NCBI RefSeq assembly: GCF_900108565.1
Contig: NZ_LT629971.1
Location: 2,418,001-2,482,000 of the forward strand
Source of the DNA: Mycolicibacterium rutilum
GTDB taxonomy: Bacteria > Actinomycetota > Actinomycetes > Mycobacteriales > Mycobacteriaceae
DNA: 64,000 nt
Reading direction: 5' to 3'
Below, piece by piece: positions 1 through 8,686 of the stretch. A program made the position numbers and the translations under genes. The notes under the pieces were generated by a model. It did not search any database, was not told the DNA's origin, and saw only the letters and a list, made by a program, of their open reading frames with translations. How positions within the stretch are numbered: the first letter of the stretch is position 1; each line of letters opens with the position of its first letter.

Positions 1-1
1 C

Positions 2-1126
2 GAGTTGCGCGAGCTGGTCAAAGAGCATGTGCCCGAGCACTATCTGGGCGCGTTCACCGACGACCCGAACGATCTCGAGATCGCGCAGCGGTTCTGCCGC
101 ATGCTCGCCGAGCGGGAACTGCTGTGCCTGTCGTGGCCGCAGGAGTTCGGCGGCGGCGGTGCATCGGTGTGGGAGCAGACCGTGGTGCGCGAGGAGATGT
201 GGGCACACCACGAACCGCGCGGCGCCCAGTACATGGGCGTCAACTGGGTCGGGCCGATCATCATGCGGCACGGCACCGACGAACAGCAGCGCACACACCT
301 GCCGCCGATCGCGCGCGGCGAGGTGATCTGGTGTCAGGGCTTCTCCGAACCCGAGGCCGGCTCGGACCTGGCGTCACTGCGCACCAGCGCGCGTCGTGAC
401 GGCGACGGATGGCTGGTCAGCGGACAGAAGATCTGGACCTCCTACGCGACGATGGCCCAGTGGTGCTTCCTGCTGGCGCGGACGTCGAAAGTGGGAGAAG
501 GTGCAACCCAGAAGAAACAACAGGGCCTGACGATCTTCCTTGTGCCGATGGACAATCCGGCGATCCAGGTCCGGCCGATCCGCTGCATGATGGGCCCGCA
601 CCACCTCAACGAGGTGTTCTTCGACGACCTGCGGGTCACCGAGGCCGACGTGCTCGGCACGGTCGACCACGGCTGGTCCATCGTCCAGGACGTGATGGCC
701 TTCGAGCGGGTCGGGATCGCCCGCTACGCCCGCTGCGAACGCCTGCTGGCCGCGGCGCCCGCGGTGCTCGGCGACCGGTGGGACGACCTGCCCGGCGAAC
801 TGCGCGGACGCTGGATCCGGATGCTGACGCACTGCAGGCGAGCGCGGCTGATGGCCTATCGCGTGGTGTCGTTGCAGAGCAGCGGCCGCATCCAGCCCGG
901 CGACGCCGCCGCGTACCGGATCGCGGTGACCAAACTCGACCAGGACAGCGCCGAGGTGCTGATGGACATCGCGGCCGAGGTGCCGCCGGACGCGGCGCGG
1001 GCGACGTGGTTCCTCGGCGAGGTCGAGGACCACTGGAAGTACTCGCAGGCCTCCACGGTCTCGTCGGGAAGCATTGAGATGCAACGGATCCTGCTCTCAC
1101 GCGCGATGCTGGCGGTGGCGCGGTGA
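2..1126 (+). CDS. Acyl-CoA dehydrogenase, large-subunit type (5' end outside window)
   Basis: FAD-dependent acyl-CoA dehydrogenase that would introduce a 2,3-double bond into an acyl-CoA. The frame is open from the first bases and the visible N-terminus already lies in the helical domain, so the true start is upstream. Family signatures include the SEPEAGSDLASL flavin/substrate segment and the C-terminal GSIEMQRILLSRA segment, which corresponds to the usual SEIQRNIIGER motif. The stop overlaps the next start by four bases. The next gene is a shorter relative, so the two resemble the large and small chains of the heteromeric FadE enzymes of actinobacteria. The substrate cannot be read from the sequence. 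Confidence 0.88.
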   Translation, partial: ELRELVKEHVPEHYLGAFTDDPNDLEIAQRFCRMLAERELLCLSWPQEFGGGGASVWEQTVVREEMWAHHEPRGAQYMGVNWVGPIIMRHGTDEQQRTHLPPIARGEVIWCQGFSEPEAGSDLASLRTSARRDGDGWLVSGQKIWTSYATMAQWCFLLARTSKVGEGATQKKQQGLTIFLVPMDNPAIQVRPIRCMMGPHHLNEVFFDDLRVTEADVLGTVDHGWSIVQDVMAFERVGIARYARCERLLAAAPAVLGDRWDDLPGELRGRWIRMLTHCRRARLMAYRVVSLQSSGRIQPGDAAAYRIAVTKLDQDSAEVLMDIAAEVPPDAARATWFLGEVEDHWKYSQASTVSSGSIEMQRILLSRAMLAVAR

Positions 1127-2040
1127 TCCTCGAACTCTCCGACGACGCCGCCGAATACGGCCGCGAGGCGCTGCGCGCGTTCGAGGCGGCCGGCGGCGAC
1201 CAGCTGGTCCAGCAGGCCGAAGCCAAACCCGCCGACCGCGAAACTCTGGTCGGTCCGGTCCTCGCCGGCCTCGGCGCCTGGGACCTCGACGCCCGCACCG
1301 ACGCCGACGGCCTGGAGGCCGCCGCGGCGCTGTGCCGCAGCGCCGGCTACTGGGCGCTGCCGTATCCGGTCGCCGAACGGCTCGCCGCCCCGGCCGACCT
1401 CGACAGCGACGGCCTGCTCGTGGTTGCGCGCAACCGTCCGGCCGCCCCGGTCGGCGGACTCGAAAACCGCTGGACCGCAGTGACTCTCGACGGGGTCCGC
1501 AGCACGGCGACCGCGCACGGGCCGGCGGGACCCGGGTTCGTCACCGAGCTGGCGACCACCCACGTCGACGACGGCGGCGCGGCCGACATCGCGCTCGGCC
1601 TGACCCTGCCGTGCTGGACCCTGCTCGGCATGCTGGACCGGGCGATCGAGTTGACGGTGGCGCACGTGAGCCTGCGCAAACAGTTCGGGCAGGCGTTGTC
1701 CTCGTTCCAGGGCGTGCAGTTCCAGCTCACCGACGCCGAGGTGGAGCGCAGCGGACTGGACATCCTCGCCAAGTACACGCTGTGGAGCATCGCCACCGCA
1801 CGGCCCGAAGCGCTGAACGACGCGCTGGCCCTTCGGTTGTCGGCGCTGGAAACGGCGGAGACGGTGTTCCGCGTGTGTCATCAGCTGCACGGTGCGGTCG
1901 GCTTCTGCGACGAGACCACGCTGTCGTGGCTGTCGCGGTACAGCCAGCCGCTGCGCAGGCTGCCGCTCGGCCTGTCCGCCACCCGCGACGCGCTGACCCG
2001 CACCGCAGGCAGCGCCGGTCTGACGGGGCTCTACGCATGA
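1123..2040 (+). CDS. Acyl-CoA dehydrogenase, small-subunit type
   Basis: About 305 residues, shorter than a complete acyl-CoA dehydrogenase of about 385. It keeps the C-terminal family signatures RKQFGQALSSFQGVQFQLTD and HQLHGAVGF, but its N-terminal half is poorly conserved. This is the usual form of the second chain in actinobacterial heteromeric FadE pairs, where one chain carries the catalytic base and the other completes the FAD site. The GTG start overlaps the preceding stop and the stop overlaps the following ATG, so the gene is translationally coupled on both sides. Partnership with the upstream chain is inferred from adjacency and size. Confidence 0.85.
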   Translation: MILELSDDAAEYGREALRAFEAAGGDQLVQQAEAKPADRETLVGPVLAGLGAWDLDARTDADGLEAAAALCRSAGYWALPYPVAERLAAPADLDSDGLLVVARNRPAAPVGGLENRWTAVTLDGVRSTATAHGPAGPGFVTELATTHVDDGGAADIALGLTLPCWTLLGMLDRAIELTVAHVSLRKQFGQALSSFQGVQFQLTDAEVERSGLDILAKYTLWSIATARPEALNDALALRLSALETAETVFRVCHQLHGAVGFCDETTLSWLSRYSQPLRRLPLGLSATRDALTRTAGSAGLTGLYA

Positions 2041-2963
2041 AGGTCGTGGTGATCGGCACCGGCTTCGGCAAGCACGCGGCCGCGCCCGTGTACGCGGGGC
2101 TCGGATGCGACGTCGAGGTCATCAGCCCGCGCGACGACGTCGCGGTCAAGACCGCGCTGGCCTCCGACGCCGACCTGATCTCGGTGCACTCACCGCCGTT
2201 CCTGCATGTCGAGCACGTGACCGGTGCGATCGAACACGGCCATGCGGTGCTGTGCGACAAGCCGTTCGGCCGCAACGCCGACGACGCAGCGCTGATGCGC
2301 GACCGCGCGCACGAGGCTGGTGTGTTGAATTTCCTGAACTTCGAGTTCCGGTTCAACGAAGCGTGGGCGCGGCTCAAGGAACTGGCCGACGACGGGTCGA
2401 TCGGCACGCCGCGGCACCTGCACTGGGCGTTCTTCGGGAACGGGCTGAGGGGCCGGCCGTTCGGCTGGATCAACGACCGCGACCTCGGCGGCGGTTGGAT
2501 CGGCGCCTACGGTTCGCATCTGATCGACTTCACCCGCTGGCTGTTCGACAGCGAGATCACCGACTGCGGCGGCGTCACCCGCATCGACGGATCGGCCGAG
2601 GGCGCGACCGCCGAGGACGGCTACTCGGCGTGGTTCACCACCGCCGACGGCGCCACCGCGATCCACGACACCGGTTTCGCGGCCGCGGTGCCGTCCCCGC
2701 CGGCCGTCACGCTGATCGGCAGCGAGGGCACCGCCGAGCTGGCCGCCGACACGACGCTCACCGTCCGGCGGCCCGGCGCGGACCCCGAAACCACCGAGTT
2801 CGCCCCGCCGCCGCGCCGCTCACCGCCACCCGCGCTGCAGACCTTCCTGAGCCGCGTCGCCGACGCCGTGCGCACCGGGACGCAGATCGCACCGTCCTTC
2901 GACGACGGCGTCGCGGTCGCCCGTGTCATGGACCGACTCCGAGCCAAGGCGGTGCGGCTGTGA
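2037..2963 (+). CDS. Gfo/Idh/MocA family NAD(P)-dependent oxidoreductase
   Basis: About 308 residues. The N-terminus reads as a Rossmann fold (VVVIGTGFGKHAAAPVY), followed by the family's HxxHxxH-like segment around DLISVHSPPFLHVEHV and the characteristic CDKPFG motif, with the lysine-proline expected in the active site. The C-terminal half is the GFO/IDH/MocA beta-sheet dimerisation domain (GGGWIGAYGSHLIDFTRW). The ATG start overlaps the previous stop (ATGA). The gene sits between two acyl-CoA dehydrogenase pairs and is probably in the same operon. Members act on sugars, cyclitols and other alcohols; the substrate here is unknown. Confidence 0.85.
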   Translation: MKVVVIGTGFGKHAAAPVYAGLGCDVEVISPRDDVAVKTALASDADLISVHSPPFLHVEHVTGAIEHGHAVLCDKPFGRNADDAALMRDRAHEAGVLNFLNFEFRFNEAWARLKELADDGSIGTPRHLHWAFFGNGLRGRPFGWINDRDLGGGWIGAYGSHLIDFTRWLFDSEITDCGGVTRIDGSAEGATAEDGYSAWFTTADGATAIHDTGFAAAVPSPPAVTLIGSEGTAELAADTTLTVRRPGADPETTEFAPPPRRSPPPALQTFLSRVADAVRTGTQIAPSFDDGVAVARVMDRLRAKAVRL

Positions 2964-4135
2964 CCGCGGACCTGGCCCAGTTTCGCCAGCAGGTACGGGC
3001 GTGGTGCGCCGAGCACATCCCGGCCGACTGGCGCGAAAAGCAGACCGGGGTGAGCGACGACGAATTCGTCGCCTTCCAGAAGGAGTGGTTCACCGAACTG
3101 CACCGCGCCGGTTACGCCGTCCCGCACTGGCCCGCGGAGTGGGGCGGCGGAATGCCGGTCGCCGAGCAGGTGGTGCTGTACCAGGAGTTGGCCGCGCACG
3201 ACGCGCCGCGCCTGGTCCTCGCGTTCGTCGGCATCCACCACGCGGCGTCGACGCTTCTGGTCGCCGGTAGCGAGGAGCAGCGGCGCCGTCACCTGCCGGC
3301 GATCCTCGACGGTGAGATCTGGGTGCAGGGCTTCTCCGAACCCGAGGCGGGCTCGGATCTGGCGAGCCTGCGCACTACCGCCCGCAGGGACGGCGACGCC
3401 TACATCGTCAACGGCCAGAAGCTGTGGGCCAGCGGCGGTATGCACGCCGACTGGTGCCTGCTGCTGGCCCGCACCGATCCGAACGCGCCCAAACGCAAGG
3501 GCATCTCCTACTTCCTGCTCGACATGAAAACGCCCGGAGTCGAGGTCCGGCCCATCCGCAACGCGATCGGCGACTCGCACTTCTGCGAGATCTTCCTCAA
3601 CGACGTGGCGATCCCCGCGGCGAACCTGGTCGGCGCGGAGAACGCCGGCTGGCAGGTGGCCCAGGCCACGCTGGGCGCCGAGCGCGGAATGACCATGCTC
3701 GAACTCGCCGAACGCCTCGGCAACGCGGGCTTTCGCTGGCTGTTGCGCGACGCACCGATCGACGACCCGGTCGTCGCCGACCGGCTCGCCCAGTTCGAGA
3801 TCGAGCTGACCGGACTGCGCGGGCTGTGCCGAAAGCTGGTCGAGGTCGCGGACAATCCAGAGACCGGCTCCGCCGGACCGGCGGACGCCTCGATCGTCAA
3901 GTTGTTCTACAGCGAACTGCTGCAACGGATGACGGACTTCGCCGCCGAGATCGGTGGGCTCGCCGCCCACACCGAGGTGGCCAAACCCATGTCGAGCGGC
4001 TGGGAGTCGGGTGCCTGGGTGCTCGACTTCATCGGCTCGTGGGAATGGACCATCCCCGGCGGGGCCAGCGAGATCCAGCGCACGATCATCGGTGAGCGCG
4101 GCCTCGGCCTGCCCCGGGAACCGAGCGCCGTGTGA
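2960..4135 (+). CDS. Acyl-CoA dehydrogenase, large-subunit type
   Basis: About 391 residues, full length for an acyl-CoA dehydrogenase. The GTG start at 2960 overlaps the preceding stop and gives an N-terminus (TADLAQFRQQVRAWCAEH) typical of the family. Signatures are QGFSEPEAGSDLASLRTTA in the middle and GGASEIQRTIIGERGLGLPR at the C-terminus. It lies directly before a shorter relative, repeating the large/small pairing seen at the start of the window. A role in beta-oxidation of a CoA-activated branched, cyclic or aromatic substrate is inferred from the cluster. Confidence 0.9.
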   Translation: MTADLAQFRQQVRAWCAEHIPADWREKQTGVSDDEFVAFQKEWFTELHRAGYAVPHWPAEWGGGMPVAEQVVLYQELAAHDAPRLVLAFVGIHHAASTLLVAGSEEQRRRHLPAILDGEIWVQGFSEPEAGSDLASLRTTARRDGDAYIVNGQKLWASGGMHADWCLLLARTDPNAPKRKGISYFLLDMKTPGVEVRPIRNAIGDSHFCEIFLNDVAIPAANLVGAENAGWQVAQATLGAERGMTMLELAERLGNAGFRWLLRDAPIDDPVVADRLAQFEIELTGLRGLCRKLVEVADNPETGSAGPADASIVKLFYSELLQRMTDFAAEIGGLAAHTEVAKPMSSGWESGAWVLDFIGSWEWTIPGGASEIQRTIIGERGLGLPREPSAV

Positions 4136-5100
4136 TGACCGACTTCTCCGAGTTTCACGACGAACTGCGCGCCGTCGCCGGTGGCCTGCTCGCCAAGGAC
4201 CGCGCCGTGGACTGGCCGGCGCTGGTCGACGCCGGCTGGGTGGGGTTGGAGATCGACGAACAGTTCGGCGGAGCCGGTGCGTCGTTCGCCGAGACCGCGG
4301 TCATCTGCGAGGAAATCGGCCGCGCCGCCAGCGCGACCAGCTTCCTCGGCAGCGCCGTACTCGCTGTCGGCGCGCTGAATGCACTGCCGCGCAGCGACAC
4401 CCGCGATGCATTGCTGACCGACGTCGCCGCCGGAACGACACGGCTGGCCGTCGCGCTGGAACCGCACGACTTCGTGCCCGACGCCGCAGGCGCCGACCGC
4501 ATCCTGATCGTCACCGACCGGGGGGTGACGGTCACCGACCAGCAGGCCACGCCGCGGCCCGTCGTCGACCAGACCCGGGCACTGGCCGCGGTATCACCCG
4601 CCGATGGTGAGCTACTGCCCTTCGCCGACGACGGCGCCGCCGCGCGACTGCGGGACCGCGCCGCCGCGCGACTGCGGGACCGCGCGGCCGTGGCGGTGGC
4701 CTGCGACAGCCTCGGCGTCAGCGAGGCGATGCTGACTGCGACCGTCGACTACGCCAAGGTCCGCCACCAATTCGGCAGGGCCATCGGCTCGTTCCAGGCC
4801 GTCAAGCACGCCTGTGCCGACATGGCTGTCAGCATCGCGGTCTCGCGCCAACTCGTGGACGCCGCGGTGCGCGCCGTCGCCGAGGACGCGCCCGACGCCG
4901 GACACGCGGTGGCGATGGCCAAGTCGTACGCCTGCTCGGCGGCCGTCGAGGTTGCGGGCAAGGCCATGCAACTGCACGGCGGCATCGGCTACACGTGGGA
5001 AAGCGGCATCCACGTCTACCTCAAACGCGCCACCTTGAACCGGTCCTTGTTCGGTTCACCTGCGGCACACCGTAACCGACTCGCACAGCGCTACCACTAG
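4132..5100 (+). CDS. Acyl-CoA dehydrogenase, small-subunit type
   Basis: About 322 residues (ATG at 4135 is an equally good start). Family signatures are KVRHQFGRAIGSFQAVKH and MQLHGGIGYTWESGIHVYLKR near the C-terminus. The gene overlaps the preceding large-subunit gene by four bases, so it is probably its partner chain. Near the middle an eight-residue unit, AAARLRDR, is present twice in tandem because of a 24-base direct duplication. This lies in the variable linker before the conserved C-terminal helical domain and keeps the frame, so the protein may tolerate it. Confidence 0.86.
   Translation: MMTDFSEFHDELRAVAGGLLAKDRAVDWPALVDAGWVGLEIDEQFGGAGASFAETAVICEEIGRAASATSFLGSAVLAVGALNALPRSDTRDALLTDVAAGTTRLAVALEPHDFVPDAAGADRILIVTDRGVTVTDQQATPRPVVDQTRALAAVSPADGELLPFADDGAAARLRDRAAARLRDRAAVAVACDSLGVSEAMLTATVDYAKVRHQFGRAIGSFQAVKHACADMAVSIAVSRQLVDAAVRAVAEDAPDAGHAVAMAKSYACSAAVEVAGKAMQLHGGIGYTWESGIHVYLKRATLNRSLFGSPAAHRNRLAQRYH
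4634..4685 (+). repeat. 24-base in-frame tandem duplication
   Basis: Bases repeat with a period of 24 over 52 positions, with no mismatch. The unit encodes AAARLRDR. It sits inside the small acyl-CoA dehydrogenase chain and looks like a recent slippage or duplication event. Confidence 0.9.
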
Positions 5101-5112
5101 AAGGAGAACTCA

Positions 5113-6828
5113 ATGGGCGTCCCCGTATACAAACGCATCCTCGACCTGTTCGAGGCGGAGGGGGTCAACACGCTGTTCGGCATCCCTGACCCCAACTTCG
5201 TGCACATGTTCACCGAGGCCCACGCCCGCGGCTGGTCGGTCGTCGCACCGCACCATGAACTGAGCGCCGGCTTCATGGCCGAGGCGGCGTCGCGGATGAC
5301 CGGCATGCCGGGGCTGTGCATCGGCACGCTCGGGCCGGGCATGGCCAACATCGCCGGTGCGATCCAGTGCGCGCTGGTGGAGAACTCGCCCATCATCGTC
5401 CTCGGCGGGCAGCGCGCCCGCATCACCGAACGCCGGGTCCGACGCGGCCGCATCCAATTCGTCCAGCAGGAAGAGCTTTTCGCGCGGTCGGTCAAGTACA
5501 GCAGCTCGATCGAGTACGCCGACCAGACCGACGAAATCATCCGCGAGGCGATCCGCCGGTCCATGTCGGGCACCCCCGGACCGTCCTACATCGAGTTCCC
5601 GAGCCACATCATCCTCGAAGAACTCGACGTGCCGGACCCGCTGCCGCCGCACCGGTACCGGCTCGTCAACCAGGGTGCCGGTGAGCGCGAGGTCGCCGAG
5701 GCGGTCCGGTTGATCCGCGAAGCGGAGAACCCGATCCTGCTGGTGGGCCACGGGGTTCACACGTCGCGCACGCAGGAGCAGGTCAGGGAGCTGGCCGAGC
5801 TGATGGCGTGTCCGGTGATCCAGACCTCCGGCGGCACGTCGTTCATCCCGGGCCTGCAGGACCGCACCTTCCCGTACCTGTTCTCGCCGGCCGCCAACGA
5901 GGCCGTCGAGCAGTCCGACCTGTGTGTGGCGCTGGGCACCGAGCTCGGCGAACCCATGCACTACGGCCGCACCCAGCACTGGGCAGGCAACGACGCCAAC
6001 CGCAAATGGGTTCTGGTGGAACAGGATCCGACCGCGATCGGCGTGAACCGGCCGATCGACGTGCCGCTGGTCGGCGACCTGCGCGGCGTGGTGCCCCAAC
6101 TGGTGGAGGCGCTGCGCGACAACCCGCGCAAGCCGTCGGCCAGCCTCGAGGCCCTGGTCAAGGCCGACGCGGCCGAGCTGACGCGGGTGGCTGAAGAAGC
6201 GCCCAGCGGTCGCGCCCCGATCCACCCGGCGCGCTACGTCGTGGAGGCCACGAAGGCGTTCGACGAGTGCACCGAGGACGGCATCCTGGTCCGCGACGGC
6301 GGCGCCACGGTGATCTTCCAGTGGACGTACTCGCAGACCAAACCGCGCGACGTGATCTGGAACCAGAACTTCGGCCATCTCGGCACCGGCCTGCCGTACG
6401 CCGTCGGCGCCTCGGTCGCCGAGGGGCGCAAGCGCCCGGTCATGCTGCTCACCAGCGATTCGGCGTTCCTGTTCCACATCGCCGAACTCGAGACCGCGGT
6501 GCGCGAGGGACTGCCGCTGGTCTGCGTTGTCGGCGTCGACCACCAGTGGGGCCTGGAAGTCGGTGTCTACAAACGCACATTCGAGCAGCCGTCGCCGCAG
6601 CCGGGTGTGCACTGGAGCAAGGACGTCCGGTTGGACAAGGTGGCCGAGGGCTTCGGCTGCCACGGCGAGTACGTCGAGAAGGACGACGAGATCGGCCCGG
6701 CCATCCAGCGGGCGTTCGCCAGCGGCAAGACCGCCGTCGTGCACGTCTGCATCGACCCCAAGGCCAACTCCGAGGAGATGCCGAAGTACGACCGATTCCG
6801 GACCTGGTATGCAGAAGGCACCCAGTAG
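5113..6828 (+). CDS. Thiamine-diphosphate-dependent enzyme of the acetolactate synthase/benzoylformate decarboxylase superfamily
   Basis: 571 residues, the normal length for this superfamily. The N-terminal PYR domain has the conserved activating glutamate (Glu49) in APHHELSAGFMAEAASRM, followed by the GTLGPGMANIAGAI segment. A central domain follows, then a C-terminal PP domain (LLTSDSAFLFHIAELETAV, about residues 445-465). The canonical GDG at the start of the diphosphate/magnesium motif reads SDS here, so cofactor binding may differ. A strong AAGGAG site precedes the ATG. It is followed 28 bases later by an aldehyde dehydrogenase, which suggests it cleaves or decarboxylates a 2-keto or 2-hydroxyacyl substrate to an aldehyde. 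The exact reaction is unknown. Confidence 0.8.
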   Translation: MGVPVYKRILDLFEAEGVNTLFGIPDPNFVHMFTEAHARGWSVVAPHHELSAGFMAEAASRMTGMPGLCIGTLGPGMANIAGAIQCALVENSPIIVLGGQRARITERRVRRGRIQFVQQEELFARSVKYSSSIEYADQTDEIIREAIRRSMSGTPGPSYIEFPSHIILEELDVPDPLPPHRYRLVNQGAGEREVAEAVRLIREAENPILLVGHGVHTSRTQEQVRELAELMACPVIQTSGGTSFIPGLQDRTFPYLFSPAANEAVEQSDLCVALGTELGEPMHYGRTQHWAGNDANRKWVLVEQDPTAIGVNRPIDVPLVGDLRGVVPQLVEALRDNPRKPSASLEALVKADAAELTRVAEEAPSGRAPIHPARYVVEATKAFDECTEDGILVRDGGATVIFQWTYSQTKPRDVIWNQNFGHLGTGLPYAVGASVAEGRKRPVMLLTSDSAFLFHIAELETAVREGLPLVCVVGVDHQWGLEVGVYKRTFEQPSPQPGVHWSKDVRLDKVAEGFGCHGEYVEKDDEIGPAIQRAFASGKTAVVHVCIDPKANSEEMPKYDRFRTWYAEGTQ

Positions 6829-6856
6829 GCCGACGATCTAGGGAAGAGTAAGCACC

Positions 6857-8290
6857 ATGCGTGAATATCTGAAGCACTACATCGACGGCCAGTGGGTCGA
6901 CCCGGTTCGGCCCAACGCCCTCGAGGTTGACAACCCGACCACCGAAGAGGTCTCGGGCAGGATCGCGCTCGGCTCCTCCGCCGACGTCGACGTGGCGGTC
7001 ACCGCGGCGCGGCGGGCGTTCGCGACCTGGTCGCAGACCACGCCGGAGGAGCGGCTCGAGCTGCTCAACGCGATCATGGGCGAATACCAGCAGCGCGCCG
7101 GTGATCTGGCCGACGCGGTCACCGAGGAGATGGGCGCCCCGCCGTCGCTGGCATCGGGTCCGCAAGTAAACCTCGGCATCGGCCACCTGGCCACCGCGAT
7201 CGACGCGCTGAAGAACTTCCAGTTCGAGGAACAGCACGGCAGCACGCTGGTGGTCAAGGAGCCAATCGGCGTGTGCGCGTTGATCACCCCGTGGAACTGG
7301 CCGATCAACCAGATCGCCTGCAAGGTGTTCCCCGCCCTGGCCACCGGCAACACGATGGTGCTCAAACCGTCGGAGGTGGCGCCCTACTCCGCGCAGATCT
7401 TCACCGAGATCCTCGACGCCGCAGGTGTTCCCGCCGGTGTCTACAACCTGGTCTACGGGGACGGCCCCGGCGTCGGGGTGCCGTTGTCGAGCCATCCCGA
7501 CATCGACATGGTGTCGTTCACCGGGTCGACCCGCGCCGGTATCGAGGTCGCCCGCAACGCGGCTCCGACCGTGAAGCGGGTGACGCAGGAACTCGGCGGC
7601 AAGAGCCCGAACATCGTGCTCGACGACGACGACTTCGCCAAGAGCGTGGCCGCGGGCACCTCGGTGATGATGATGAACAGCGGGCAGAGCTGTAACGCGC
7701 CGTCGCGGATGCTGGTGCCGAACTCCCGGATGGACGAGGCCATCGCGGTGGCCAAGGAGACGGCGAGCGCGGTCAAGGTCGGCGACCCGGACGACAAGAC
7801 CGCGATCGGCCCGGTGGCGTCCCGCGCGCAGTTCGAGAAGATCCAGGGCCTGATCCAGAAGGGCATCGACGAAGGCGCGACGCTCGTCGTCGGCGGCACC
7901 GGCAGGCCCGACGGCCTCGCCAAGGGCTACTTCGTCAAGCCCACGGTGTTCGCGAACGTCACCAACGACATGACGATCGCGCGCGAGGAGATCTTCGGTC
8001 CCGTGCTGTGCATCCTCGGCTACGACGATCTCGACCAGGCCGTCGAGATCGGCAACGACACCGAATACGGTCTGGCGGGCTATGTTTCGGGTGCCGACCT
8101 GGACAAGGCACGGTCGGTGGCCCGCCGCATCCGCGCCGGCTCCGTCGCGATCAATCACGGCTTCGACATGAATGCGCCGTTCGGCGGCTACAAGCGCAGC
8201 GGCAACGGCCGCGAGTGGGGCCAGTTCGGGTTCGACGAGTACCTCGAGGTCAAGGCCGCGCTCGGCTACGCGCCGGAGGCGGCCGGCTGA
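6857..8290 (+). CDS. NAD(P)-dependent aldehyde dehydrogenase
   Basis: 477 residues, full length. All class motifs are visible: LITPWNWPINQI, the NAD-binding FTGSTRAG, the general-base glutamate in TQELGGKSPNIVL, and the catalytic cysteine in NSGQSCNAPSR. A GGGAAGAG-type ribosome site precedes ATG 6857. It oxidises an aldehyde to the acid and probably consumes the product of the upstream thiamine-diphosphate enzyme. It is the last gene of the co-directional cluster; the next gene converges on it with a gap of three bases. Confidence 0.92.
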   Translation: MREYLKHYIDGQWVDPVRPNALEVDNPTTEEVSGRIALGSSADVDVAVTAARRAFATWSQTTPEERLELLNAIMGEYQQRAGDLADAVTEEMGAPPSLASGPQVNLGIGHLATAIDALKNFQFEEQHGSTLVVKEPIGVCALITPWNWPINQIACKVFPALATGNTMVLKPSEVAPYSAQIFTEILDAAGVPAGVYNLVYGDGPGVGVPLSSHPDIDMVSFTGSTRAGIEVARNAAPTVKRVTQELGGKSPNIVLDDDDFAKSVAAGTSVMMMNSGQSCNAPSRMLVPNSRMDEAIAVAKETASAVKVGDPDDKTAIGPVASRAQFEKIQGLIQKGIDEGATLVVGGTGRPDGLAKGYFVKPTVFANVTNDMTIAREEIFGPVLCILGYDDLDQAVEIGNDTEYGLAGYVSGADLDKARSVARRIRAGSVAINHGFDMNAPFGGYKRSGNGREWGQFGFDEYLEVKAALGYAPEAAG

Positions 8291-8293
8291 GCC

Positions 8294-8614
8294 TCATGGT
8301 TTGAGCAGCGGCCGCAGATCGTCGAGGCGGTCGAAGAGGTGCCACACGTACGACGACGACCCGTTCTCGCGATGCGCATGTAGGTCGGCGAGTTCGGGGT
8401 CGTTGCAGTAACTGTCGAACGCGTCCTTGGAATCCCACTCGACGAGGATCAGGACCCGGCGGGGCTCGATGTCACCGAGAATCGATTCCCGGAACTGGCC
8501 GAGAGCCACGACGCGGCCGCCGTGCTTGGCGACCTCACCCGGCGAGCGCTTCGAGTAGGCGAGGTACTCGTCGCGGTCGGCGATGTCGAACAGGTTGAGC
8601 GCGTAGACCGTCAC
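8294..8614 (-). CDS. DUF1330 family protein
   Basis: 106 residues from a GTG start at 8614, chosen because the family begins at the ferredoxin-like strand VTVYALNLFDI. The alpha-beta fold ends in the typical EWDSKDAFDSYCNDPE segment. DUF1330 proteins are small dimeric proteins of uncertain function, distantly related to antibiotic-biosynthesis monooxygenases. No cofactor motif is visible. The gene converges with the aldehyde dehydrogenase and has no obvious operon partner. Confidence 0.75.
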   Translation of the reverse strand: MTVYALNLFDIADRDEYLAYSKRSPGEVAKHGGRVVALGQFRESILGDIEPRRVLILVEWDSKDAFDSYCNDPELADLHAHRENGSSSYVWHLFDRLDDLRPLLKP

Positions 8615-8686
8615 GCGCGTGACGGTACCCGCATGGCCGGTGCGCACCCCCCTCGGCGGTGCGCACCGGCTTGCGGTCATCTCCGA

